Shown in pieces: positions 50,801-63,670 of a DNA stretch of 64,000 nucleotides; within the stretch, counting starts at the first letter, position 1; each line of letters starts with the position of its first letter. The notes beneath the pieces are model-generated. The model was not told the DNA's origin and did not search any database. It saw only the letters and a list, made by a program, of their open reading frames with translations. The translations under genes and the position numbers were made by a program. The stretch is from Muraenolepis orangiensis. Lineage: Eukaryota; Chordata; Actinopteri; Gadiformes; Muraenolepididae. The DNA lies in contig CM051019.1 in the NCBI GenBank assembly GCA_027704905.1, forward strand, positions 19,537,867 to 19,601,866. The letters run 5' to 3'.

Positions 50801-52752
50801 TATATCCTCTACTACATCCTATAACTATCCTCCCCTCTACTACATCCTATAACTATATCCTCCCCTCTACTACATAATATAACTATATCCTCCCCTCTAC
50901 TACATCCTATAACTATATCCTCCCCTCTACTACATCATATAACTATATCCTCCCCTCCACTACATCCTATAACTATATCCTCCCCTCTACTACATAATAT
51001 AACTATCCTCCCCTCTACTACATCCTATAACTATATCCTCCTCTCCACTACATCCTATAACTATATCCTCCTCTCCACTACATCCTATAACTATCCTCTC
51101 TACTACATCATATAACTATATCCTCCCTCTACTACATCCTATAACTATATCCTCCCCTCTACTACATCCTATAACTATATCCTCCCCTCCACTACATATT
51201 ATAACTATATCCTCCCCTCCACTACATCATATAACTATATCCTCTCTACTACATCATATAACTATATCCTCCCCTGTCCCCTTTTTTTCCTCCACTGCAG
51301 ACGGAGCTTCCTACTGTATGGGTCGTTTGAATTCTGACTGCTGGTAAGAACCAATCACGTTTACCTGCTCGATGACTCATGTGGTTTTCGAGGCGGTCCA
51401 AGGAGCAGTTACCCATTCAAAACTGTGTGTGGTTTAGGTACCTGTTCACCCTGGACTTGCCAGAGTTCTGGGAGAACAAGAATGCAGACCAGACCCTGGA
51501 GGTTCTGATGAGCGACCTGGACCCAGCCATCATGGACCAGTTCTACATGAAAGACGGAGTCTCTGCTAATGATGTCACTCGTGTAAGAATGACACTTGTG
51601 TCAAAGACACTTAAATAGCTGGTTGGGGTTAGACGGTGCAGAGACGGGTCATTAAGGTGCAGGTAGGGGTTAGACAGTACAGAGACGGGTCATTAAGGAG
51701 CAGGTAGGGGTTAGACAGTACAGAGACGGGTCATTAAGGAGCAGGTAGGGGTTAGACGGTACAGAGACGGGTCATTAAGGAGCAGGTAGGGGTTAGACGG
51801 TACAGAGACGGGTCATTAAGGAGCAGGTAGGGGTTAGACAGTACAGACGGGTCAGTAAGGAGCAGGTAGGGGTTAGACAGTACAGAGACGGGTCAGTAAG
51901 GAGCAGGTAGGGGTTAGACAGTACAGAGACGGGTCATTAAGGAGCAGGTAGGGGTTAGACGGTACAGAGACGGGTCAGTAAGGAGCAGGTAGGGGTTAGA
52001 CAGTACAGAGACGGGTCAGTAAGGAGCAGGTAGGGGTTAGACAGTACAGAGAAGGGTTAGGTAGGCTGGGTAAGACGTTGGCTGTAGCTGATGTTTTCTT
52101 TGTGTCTTCAGATGAGTGGAATACGTGACCTGATCCCAGGTTCAGTGATTGATGCTACCATGTTTAACCCTTGTGGCTACTCCATGAATGGAATGAAGAC
52201 TGACGTGAGTGACTGCTTTCGTCAAACCGCATGAATCTCTTTGAGACCTTTCCTCTGTCCAGATGTTGACCTCCTGTCTCCGTTCTCAGGGTACCTACTG
52301 GACTATTCACATCACTCCAGAACCAGAGTTCTCCTACGTCAGCTTTGAGACCAACCTTTCCCAAACGTCCTACGACGACCTGGTCCAGAAGGTTGTGGAG
52401 GTCTTCAAGCCAAGAAAATTTGTCACAACGCTTTTTGTGAATCAGGTGTGTATTTAACCCCCAGGCAGCGGTAGAACCGAACAGGACGTATGAGTCTAAT
52501 GATGTCCGTTTTGGTTGTAGTTTGTGTGGAGGTGGTGGTGGTGGTGGGTAAGTTGGGTAACTCTGTCAGGCTTGTTGTTCAGTCGTGTGACCGCTTGTCT
52601 GTTTTCTCTCCCAGATTTCCAAGTGTCGCAGTGTGTTCTCCTCAGCCCAGAAAATGGAAGGCTTCAAGCGCCAGGACCGCCAGCTGGCCCAGTTCAACGA
52701 CTACAACTTTGTCTTTACTAGTTACGTGAAAAACCTGAACCAGCAGAGCTGA
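35852..52752 (+). CDS. amd1: S-adenosylmethionine decarboxylase proenzyme, nine exons
   Basis: Cytosolic, pyruvoyl-dependent enzyme that makes decarboxylated SAM, the aminopropyl donor for spermidine and spermine. Exons: 35852-35961, 42488-42574, 43949-44075, 44447-44549, 51301-51343, 51438-51582, 52112-52204, 52290-52445, 52615-52752. All borders are GT-AG and the lengths sum to 333 codons plus stop (human 334). The start MEENGAHFFEGTEKLLEVWF keeps the two N-terminal active-site Glu residues. The self-cleavage site LSE-SSMF spans exons 2 and 3, so the new Ser that becomes pyruvate is coded in exon 3. KTCGTT carries the catalytic Cys. CGYSMNG and YWTIHITPEPEF carry the processing Ser and His. 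It ends NLNQQS. Regulation: TATA box, MAGDIS uORF and a long in-frame ORF after the stop. Intron 4 is 6.75 kb of minisatellite; intron 1 holds nested transposons and a 24-bp array. Confidence 0.97.
35962..38095 (+). other. amd1 intron 1, 5' part
   Basis: GC-rich near the exon (to about 36660), then mixed sequence. Contains a 27-bp repeat at 37015-37115 and a GT run at 37388-37404. No exon seen. Confidence 0.5.
37015..37115. repeat. 27-bp tandem repeat, four copies
   Basis: Unit contains TATACATGGCGTATGTTACA. Confidence 0.85.
38096..38440. repeat. About 24-bp minisatellite (CTAGCCACAACAAGCCCC), part 1
   Basis: Around twelve units of ACATAACTAGCCACAAC plus AAGCCCCT or CAGCCCC. Degenerate units resume after a SINE at 38698-38760. 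Confidence 0.85.
38441..38697 (+). mobile_element. tRNA-derived SINE
   Basis: Same family as 6131, with A box TAGCTCAGTCTGTTGG, B box GGTTCAAGTCC and tail CCAATAAAGAGGATTCAATC. It is inserted in the CTAGCCACAAC minisatellite. Confidence 0.87.
38995..39033. repeat. Perfect 17-bp hairpin
   Basis: ATGGGATTGTCAAGCAG, loop TCAGT, CTGCTTGACAATCCCAT. Confidence 0.9.
39130..40880. repeat. 24-bp minisatellite with higher-order blocks
   Basis: Units contain CTCACTACCCTCCAGATCAC. A divergent leader block (CTCACTATTCTCACTACCCT through the CTGCCAGCTCACTACC region) starts each of three blocks near 39160, 39520 and 40220. Homologous points are offset by about 362 and 698 bp. The two longer blocks share the same unit-by-unit variants, e.g. 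CTACCGTCCAGATCACTAGG at 39993 and 40691. All six frames stay open because 24 is divisible by three. It lies in amd1 intron 1. Confidence 0.95.
41187..42065. mobile_element. hAT-like non-autonomous transposon
   Basis: Ends TAGAGGTGGGACGATC and GATCGTCCCATCCCTA are inverted repeats. Flanks GAAAAGAC (41179-41186) and GAAAATAC (42066-42073) are a 7-of-8 target duplication, typical of hAT. No transposase seen. A second element is nested inside. Confidence 0.85.
41458..41933. mobile_element. hAT MITE nested in the 41187 element
   Basis: Ends CAGGGGTTCCCA and TGGGAACCCCTG are perfect inverted repeats. The flanks CTATAATA (41450-41457 and 41934-41941) are a perfect 8-bp target duplication. It contains an AT-rich TATATA palindrome near 41725-41800. 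Confidence 0.93.
42575..43600 (+). other. amd1 intron 2, 5' part
   Basis: Unique-looking sequence with two small CA/GT runs. No exon or element recognised. Confidence 0.5.
43600..43850. repeat. About 43-bp minisatellite in amd1 intron 2
   Basis: Six or so units containing TTCTACAGTTAGCATGTCTA and CTAGTCCAAGGCTAACCCC. Confidence 0.85.
44090..44280. repeat. 31-bp minisatellite in amd1 intron 3
   Basis: Units contain CTGTCCAATCACGTCTGTCT and ATTGCTCTGCC. It begins just after the exon 3 donor. A second short repeat, TGTATAGCTGATCTCTGGTC, follows at 44293-44415. Confidence 0.9.
44560..51285. repeat. 6.7-kb, 30-bp minisatellite filling amd1 intron 4
   Basis: About 220 units of CTACTACATC[CAT|CCT|AAT]-type sequence followed by ATAACTATATCCTCCCCT. 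Three main variants (CATCCT, CATCAT, CATAAT) occur with shortened 24- to 28-bp forms lacking TATC. The plus strand is almost devoid of G, and I find no AG between 44652 and the acceptor at 51299. Blocks recur, e.g. 47726 onward and 49132 onward, apparently identical for over 500 bp. Confidence 0.97.
51640..52060. repeat. About 41-bp minisatellite in amd1 intron 6
   Basis: Around ten units containing GTCATTAAGGAGCAGGTAGG and GGTTAGACAGTACAGAGACG. Confidence 0.93.
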
Positions 52753-53154
52753 GAGATGAAGAGACGACGCAGAAAGAAAGGCCAGGGCGGGGGCTCCGGT
52801 CCCCGCTCCCGTCTTTCCCCCCCGGGGGAGGGTTCCTCTCTCCCCCACTCTCGTCCGTGTCCCCACGGGGCCTCCAGTGTAACTCGTATGCGTTGTTGTA
52901 CCGTTGACTTAGAACCCTTGCATGACCGCTGTTTTCTCTGTTTAGATATTCTAGCTCATTCTTGCTGTGATGTTGACGTGCATGTTGGGAAATTAAACAT
53001 GCACCCTACCAGCAGGCCATTCCTGCCCGCGTCCCCCCTCCTCCCCCACAGACACAACTTCTCCCCCCTCCTCCCCTGCAGACATGCCCCCTCCCCCCAC
53101 AGACATGGCTCCTCCTCCCTCATCCCCCACAGACAGGGCTTTAGAGCTCACTAG
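52753..53154 (+). CDS. In-frame extension of amd1 after the TGA stop (candidate readthrough ORF)
   Basis: Directly after the amd1 TGA (context AGC-TGA-GAG) the same frame stays open for 133 codons to a TAG at 53152. The translation starts EMKRRRRKKGQGGGSG and has a protein-like middle (RCFLCLDILAHSCCDVDVHV), then a Pro/His-rich end. Vertebrate AMD1 is known to have a conserved long ORF downstream of its stop, reached by rare readthrough, with ribosomes stalling at its end to limit output from the mRNA. The open frame is seen; readthrough in this species is inferred. Conservation of the middle part versus chance openness in GC-rich 3' UTR is the open question. Confidence 0.75.
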   Translation, partial: EMKRRRRKKGQGGGSGPRSRLSPPGEGSSLPHSRPCPHGASSVTRMRCCTVDLEPLHDRCFLCLDILAHSCCDVDVHVGKLNMHPTSRPFLPASPLLPHRHNFSPLLPCRHAPSPHRHGSSSLIPHRQGFRAH

Positions 53155-53278
53155 CACCGCCCCTGACATGCTCACATGGTCTCTGATTGGTCACCCGCTG
53201 ATGTTCATTGTACTCATGACTGCACTTTAGATGACACCCCCCACTTCCCCCCCTTCTGAATAATATGAAATGATTATA

Positions 53279-53301
53279 ATAAATATAAATATTTAAATAA
53301 A
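53279..53301 (+). terminator. amd1 polyadenylation signals
   Basis: Two AATAAA hexamers at about 53279 and 53296, some 530 bases after the stop codon. A later AATAATAAAATA near 55012 could be a distal site. Confidence 0.7.
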
Positions 53302-54200
53302 ACTAAAGGAAGGAATGTTTTGTGTCGGACTGTAGTGAACCCATGCCATCTTTACCGCGCTTACATGACTGAACGGTACAGTAGCGCTAAACGCTACGCC
53401 CCTTAGCTGTTGAATGTAGAACTCTCTAGAGAGGTGTCCAGACAGGCTCCTGCTGAATGTATGACCCCTAATGAGGAGACCTCCTAACTCCCAATGGTCC
53501 CTCGGAGCCCCGGAAGGGCGCAGGAGCTCCCCAGCCAGGGGGCCCGGCAGTCGTATTGTTTCATATTCAGAAAACCCTGAATATGAAACAAAGAGATCTG
53601 CTTGTTCTCCCAACAATATGCGTCCTCTGCCTGTTTCCACTCACCCACACACACAATACAGCCTCCATTTGAGCATGTCGGGTGCCCCCCGGATCATTCC
53701 ACACCACTGTCCAGACATCTTTTTTTCTTTTCTGTCTTTGTGAATTGGTCCAAAATGTGTCCCCCCTTGCAGTTTGGTGGTTTGTGAATCCCCCCCCAAA
53801 GCCCCTGGGTGGTGGGGGATGGGCTTGTGACCCCTTAGCTTAGCAGTCTGGTGTTCCGCTGTCTTCCTCCCGCTCAGTCAGCTTCCCCCCCCCCCCCCCC
53901 CTGCCTGGTTGACCACCTGCTGGGCTCAGACACCTGTTGGAGTTGGTGGGTGGAGGTCTGTTGAGTGAGGGGTGGGGGGGGGGGGGGGGGTCGGTCACGG
54001 GGCCTTTCCAGCCAGAAAGTGCTCAGTGACCTGTACTGATGTCCTGAGGGGGATAAAGAGAAGTGTCCTGGGAGAGAGAAGTTTTCCCCAGGGTACCCTT
54101 CTGTGTCCCCTCTACTAGATCAGGGGTTTGTGTCAGGTGATGACCAAGCTGCTTTCTTGGTGGTGTGCAGTCATGTCAGTGTGTCCATGACCAAAGTCAC
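53302..54200. other. amd1-rpf2 intergenic stretch, 5' part
   Basis: Holds a hairpin at 53556-53591, C run at 53886-53902 and G run at 53975-53991. No gene recognised. Confidence 0.5.
53556..53591. repeat. Perfect 15-bp hairpin
   Basis: TTGTTTCATATTCAG, loop AAAACC, CTGAATATGAAACAA. Confidence 0.9.
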
Positions 54201-54204
54201 TCAC

Positions 54205-54580
54205 TGGGAGACTTGGCGTCGATTCGACCCACTCGGAGACTTGCCGTCGATTCGACCCACTCGGAGACTTGCCGTCGATTCGACCCACTCGGAGACTTGC
54301 CGTCGATTCGACCCACTCGGAGACTTGCCGTCGATTCGACCCACTCGGAGACTTGCCGTCGATTCGACCCACTCGGAGACTTGGCGTCGATTCGACCCAC
54401 TCGGAGACTTGGCGTTGATTCGACCCACTGGGAGACTGGGCGTCGATTCGACCCACTGGGAGACTGGGCGTCGATTCGACCCACTGGGAGACTGGGCGTC
54501 GATTCGACCCACTGGGCGTCGATTCGACCCACTGGGAGACTTGACGTCGATTCGACCCACTGGGAGACTTGACATTTATT
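54205..54580. repeat. 28-bp minisatellite rich in TCGA
   Basis: About 13 units containing CGTCGATTCGACCCACTCGG and AGACTTGC; later units have GGGAGACTGGG. Each unit has two TCGA sites (CGTCGATTCGACC). Confidence 0.93.
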
Positions 54581-54599
54581 TGACTCGGACAACTAGAAG

Positions 54600-55640
54600 G
54601 CTTTGCTCAGAGGTCTTTTAACATGAAGGAATATGAGCCAGCGTTTTCACACAGTTTGACACGGTTTGGTTATGCTATGACCGGGCCGAGTGGAATATTA
54701 TTTTGATACGTTTAATTTTGTTATTCTGAAATGCAATCAAATGCTTCTTCCATAATACTGAAATGCAATCAAATGCTTCCGTTATTTTTCACGAGTAATA
54801 CCGTTTTTCTTACAACCTATTTGTTAGGAATGCATTTGGCAGTGGACCAATAGATCTCCCTGTTTGTGCGCCGTGATTCCCTGTAGTGTGAGCCCCCTGG
54901 TGGCAGGGTGCTCCTGGTGCACCTCGGGGAATACCTTTTTCTCTTTCTTTTCGCTTTTCTTTGGATGGTCAAGATGTGCTATATATATCTGTACTTTGAG
55001 CTTGGTGCTTAAAATAATAAAATACTTATCTGTGAAACGTCTGTGTTCTATGTTGCCTTTTATACAATTTAACGTCTGAAAAAAACCCCGTTGTACAGTG
55101 CACAAAGGCATTTTTTATTAATATTGTTTAAACATTCTGAGTCTAGACTACTTGAGAACCACTGCACTAGTATATATTTTGATACTTAGTTTTTTTTTAA
55201 ACTTAATTTACTTAATAGTCTAGTATATATTTCGATACTAGTTATAATCTTTTCTAAATGCATATTTTAATACTTGTGTTGTAGATAGTAATACTAGCTT
55301 AATCCTGCTTATATTTTAATACTAGGTTAATAGAGTTAATTAAAGAGACTTCACTAGTTTAATACTGTAGTGATATTTTAACAAGTCAAGTAGATGGTTT
55401 ACTGTCGCCATCTACTGGCCAATGGCGTCTCCGCCATTCAAATCACCTACACATGAACTTTACCAGTAAATATATACTATACATGTATAGTACTATATAT
55501 GTATACTATGCATGTATCGTACGATACATGTATACTATACATATACATGTATAGTACTATATATGTGTTGATACTAAGGAAAGAGCCAGTGTCTGTGGGC
55601 TCGGTCGTCCAATATTGATTAGCGTTATTTTTTTGGAATT
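54600..55640. other. Intergenic stretch, possibly distal amd1 3' UTR
   Basis: AT-rich. A segment ending AAAATAATAAAATACTTATC near 55030 looks like an mRNA 3' end. The 55400-55560 part has ATACATGTATAGTACTATAT palindromes. No gene, in particular no GTF3C6-like exon, was recognised. Confidence 0.4.
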
Positions 55641-55708
55641 CATTTTCATTTACATTTACATTTACATTTAGGGCATTTGGCAGACGCTTTTATCCAAAGC
55701 GACTTACA
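55640..55708 (-). mobile_element. Fish LINE/SINE tail, minus strand
   Basis: TTTACATTTACATTTAGGGC and the reverse of TTTGGATAAAAGCGTCTGCC, then it dissolves into AT repeats. Confidence 0.75.
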
Positions 55709-55939
55709 ATATATATACATAAATATATATAAATATATATAACAATATAATATATTATAAATATATATATACATATATTATATATATTTATATATATATA
55801 TATATAAATATTATATATATTATATATATATATAAATATATACAATATATTATATATATTAATTTATATATTTATATATATTTATATATATTTATATATA
55901 TATTTATATATTATATATATTTATATAATATATATATTA

Positions 55940-55979
<40 letters not shown>

Positions 55980-56095
55980 CAACAACACATATATATCAAC
56001 AACACAGATACGCATAATTATATATTTTCATAATTATATATAATATATATTATATATAATATATATATTATATTATATATATTATAGTGTTTATA
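55709..56095. repeat. (TA)n-rich palindromic tract
   Basis: About 385 bp of TATATA/AATATATA, able to form cruciforms. Likely to be error-prone in assembly. Confidence 0.95.
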
Positions 56096-56182
56096 ACATT
56101 ATGTTTCTCTTGTTTTATGTTTTTTCTTTGAGGTTTTTATTTTCAAGTTATGTTTTCGTGGCGGCGTGGTTCGCCCAGGATG

Positions 56183-56229
56183 TGACGTAGACGGAAGTTA
56201 ATATGTTGTCTTCCGGTGGTCTTCACGTG
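56183..56229 (+). promoter_or_regulatory. rpf2 core promoter motifs
   Basis: Within 85 bp upstream of the ATG: TGACGT (CRE-like, 56183), CGGAAGT and CTTCCGG (ETS-like, 56192 and 56210) and the palindromic E box CACGTG (56224). CACGTG is a Myc-type site common in ribosome-biogenesis promoters. No TATA box. Function inferred from motifs. Confidence 0.6.
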
Positions 56230-56266
56230 GACCCAGCGAGCCGAAAGCTACCGAAGAACCACCAAC

Positions 56267-60700
<4,434 letters not shown>

Positions 60701-60710
60701 CTGCTTCTGG

Positions 60711-60716
60711 TAATAA
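60711..60716 (+). terminator. rpf2 polyadenylation signal
   Basis: AATAAA within GGTAATAAATGTG, about 240 bases after the stop. A second AATAAA is at about 60783. Confidence 0.75.
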
Positions 60717-60835
60717 ATGTGTTATCACTTCATCTGTTAAGTCTCTGAAATGTCACTCTTTTTCATCACATTAAAATACTTTGAATAAAGTGGCTCAGGT
60801 CTCAGTAAACTATTGCTATTACTGCTAAATTAAAG

Positions 60836-62149
60836 TTGTAACCCCATCCACGACCCATTTTCAGTGTCCTGGCTGAGGGAAGGAGGTTATCGGCCAAGAT
60901 TTTACGGTACATGGCCCCGTCCATCCTCCCCTCGATGCGGTGAAGTCGTCCTGTCCCCTTAGCAGAGAAACATCCCCAAAGCATAATGTTTCCACCTCCA
61001 TGCTTGACAGTGGGGATGGTGTTCTTGGGGTTATAGTCAGCATTTTTCGTCCTCCAAACACGGCGTGTAGAGTTGATGCCAAAGATCCAAATTTTTTTGG
61101 TCTCATCTGACCACATCACCTTCTCCCAATCCTCCTCTGAATCATTCAGATGTTCATTGGCAAACTTCAGACATTTACATTTAGGGCGCTTTTATCCAAA
61201 GCGACTTACAAGGTGTACATTAGTTGAAGCAGACAATAGCATAACACTGAGGTACGCAAACATAACAATAGAGCAGTTCACAAGCATTCATATTAACAAG
61301 ATGAATAACACAATTTGGTACTGCTAGGTCACCTGCTTAAGTAGCTGAGATAAGAGCGTGTTATCAACATTAAGGATACACTGAGCCATACACAGACGGG
61401 CCTGTACATGTGCCTTCTTGAGCAGGGGGACCTTGCGGCATTACGGCGTAGTGTGTTACCAATAGTTTTCTTGGTGACTGTGGTCCCAGCTGCCTTGAGA
61501 TCATTAACAAGTTCCTCCCGTGTAGTTCTTGGCTGATCCCTCACCGTTCTCATGATCCTCGATACCCCACGAGGCGAGATCTTGCGTGGAGCCCCAGACC
61601 GAGGGCGATTGATGGTCATTTTGTGTTTCTTCCATTTTCGAATAATCGCACCAGCAGTTGTCTCCTTCTCACCAAGCTGCTTGCTGATGGTCTTGTAGAC
61701 CATTTCAGCCTTGTGCAGGTCTACAATCTTGTCCCTGATGTCCTTAGACAGCTCTTTGGTCTTGCCCATGGTGGCAAGGTTGGAATCTGATTGATTGATT
61801 CTGTGGACAGGTGTCTTTTATACAGGTAGCAAGTTTGAACAGGTGTCTTTTATATAGGTGATGACTTGATATTAGGAGTACTTTCTTAAAGCGAGAGGAC
61901 TCATCTAACTGGTCTGTCAGAGCCAGAATTCTTGTTGGTTGCAAGGGGATCAAATACATATTTCACTCAATTTAATTCAAATAAATGTATAACTTTCATA
62001 TGATGTAAATTTCTGGATTTTCTTTTTGATATTTTGTTTCTCACTGTTAATATAAACCTACCATTACAATTATAGACCATTCATTTCTTTGTAAGTGGGC
62101 AAACTTACAAAATCGACAAGGGATCAAATAATTATTTCCTTCTCTGTAT
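60836..62149 (-). mobile_element. Tc1/mariner transposon, split by another insertion
   Basis: Minus strand transposase pieces: MGKTKELSKDIRDKIVDLHK with an HTH region and RPRSGAPRKISPRGVSRI (61769-61385), then VMWSDETKKIWIFGINSTRR and GGGNIMLWGCFSAKGTGRL (about 61166-60850). The two are separated by a fish LINE/SINE tail. The 3'-side plus-strand end (AAGGGATCAAATAATTATTT then CTTCTCTGTA) looks like a Tc1 terminus. The opposite end is truncated. Not functional. Confidence 0.9.
61167..61382 (-). mobile_element. Fish LINE/SINE tail nested in the Tc1 element
   Basis: ACATTTACATTTAGGGCGC, then TTTTATCCAAAGCGACTTAC and the 3' UTR shared with 16494-16680. It interrupts the transposase between its DNA-binding and DDE parts. 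Confidence 0.85.
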
Positions 62150-62221
62150 ATATATATTTATATATATACAGGTAAGTATACATAGGTAGTGAGCAGGTGT
62201 ATGTAGTTATATTAACAAGAT

Positions 62222-62402
62222 GTATGCAGGGCCGGCTCCAAATGAAATTAATTCATATATATTAATATTAATATAACTATATATATATATATTTTTTGTT
62301 TGTTCTCGTGCCAGTGCGCCCCCTGGCGCCGGTGTGTGTGCCCCTGGCCATTTGGCGCCCTAAAAGTGGACCGCCTAGCTCACCCAAAGCGGCTCTGACT
62401 GT
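62222..62402. mobile_element. Possible MITE
   Basis: Starts GCAGGGCCGGCTCC and ends AAGCGGCTCTGAC. The ends are only partly inverted-repeat, and no clear target duplication was found. It contains GTGCGCCCCCTGGCGCC. Confidence 0.35.
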
Positions 62403-62590
62403 ATCAACATACTGTGTAATCCCAGGGTTGTCTTTCGACCTGTAGAACACATATTGAATAACGTGGTAAAATGAAAAGTTCAAAACTTGATGATTTAGTA
62501 AATGTTTGATGTTTGAAGTAGTCTGTGAAGAAGTCTGCTTTGGATAAAACCGTCTGCTAAATGACTGGAATGTACTGTAAACGCTCCTGT

Positions 62591-62594
<4 letters not shown>

Positions 62595-62660
<66 letters not shown>

Positions 62661-62700
62661 GCCTGCGTGTGTTCAGCGTGCGTGTGTGTGTGTGTAAGCC
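62595..62700. repeat. (GT)n tract with GTAAGCC spacers
   Basis: GT runs separated by TAAGCCTGC and TAAGCCGGC. Confidence 0.95.
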
Positions 62701-62715
62701 GGCATGTGTGTGTTC

Positions 62716-63090
62716 AGATTCAGATTCAGATTCAGATTACTTTATTAATCCCGAGGGAAATTAAGGTGCAACAGTTGACACAGGGGGAATAAATGCACAC
62801 ACAAAATACTAATACCTAAGCTAAAAAACTAAAAACAACAACTAACTAAATAAAACTAGTATAAACAAAAATATAATTAAAAGAACTCTAAATGAAATCT
62901 AAATGTATTGATAGATGATAGATGAAGTATTATTACAGTAATAAGTAGGTATATACAATACACAACAATACGTATAGTGCAAATTGGCAGTAATAATATA
63001 TTAATAAATAACTCAGATGAATACTGAAAAAGTGACATGTGAAAAGTGAATTAGAATTTGAAATAGAATTTACAGTGCAAAGTTACAGTG
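62716..63090 (-). mobile_element. 3' end of a non-LTR element with (TGAATC)n tail
   Basis: Read on the minus strand it ends CCTCGGGATTAATAAAGTAA followed by four to five TGAATC repeats. Upstream is AT-rich 3' UTR similar in kind to the element at 34315. No coding part remains. Confidence 0.7.
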
Positions 63091-63378
63091 AGATGATTTA
63101 CAGTGCGTTCAACTTGCGTGTATGTACACGTGCGTGCGTGTTTGTGCGCATGCGTGAGTCTGTGCGCGCTCGTGTGCGCGTGTGTGTGTGATCGTGTGTG
63201 TGAGATCATGTGAAACAGTGGCGAGTGTCCCAGCACAAGGCGTAACAACACGCGTGAGTCGTGACGTGACGTGTTTGAAGTCATTCAAACCAGACGAGTG
63301 TTCTTCTTCTTCTCGGTTGATATTTGAGTTCCCTCCTTGACGGTCCAATCAGCTGCCGGCGTTCCTCTCCGATTCCTA

Positions 63379-63409
63379 GCCCCGCCCCCTCCTCGCGCAT
63401 CTATTTATA
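63379..63409 (+). promoter_or_regulatory. slc16a10 promoter: GC box and TATA-like box
   Basis: CCCCGCCCC near 63380 and CTATTTATACC at 63401. Start site expected near 63435, giving a 5' UTR of about 235 bases if unspliced. Confidence 0.55.
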
Positions 63410-63670
63410 CCTTAGAGCAGAGGAGGAGAGGAGACAGACGCTATAGCGCTCGAGTACTACAGTACGACCCGCGTGCTGCTGTAGTATGACAGTGTAGTAG
63501 TAGTAGTACTGTTAGTAGTAATATTAGTATCCACATGGACCGCAGGTAAAGTAGGCGTCACTGAACCGCGGAGTCTCCCTGTACCTCCTCACCCCCACAC
63601 ACACACCTCTCTCACACACACACACACACCCCCACACACACACCCCACATCCACCTCACACACGCCGACC

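Noticed and set aside
44560..51285. CRISPR-like or centromeric array
   Set aside because: Units are contiguous with no unique spacers, and it lies within an amd1 intron. A minisatellite explains it.
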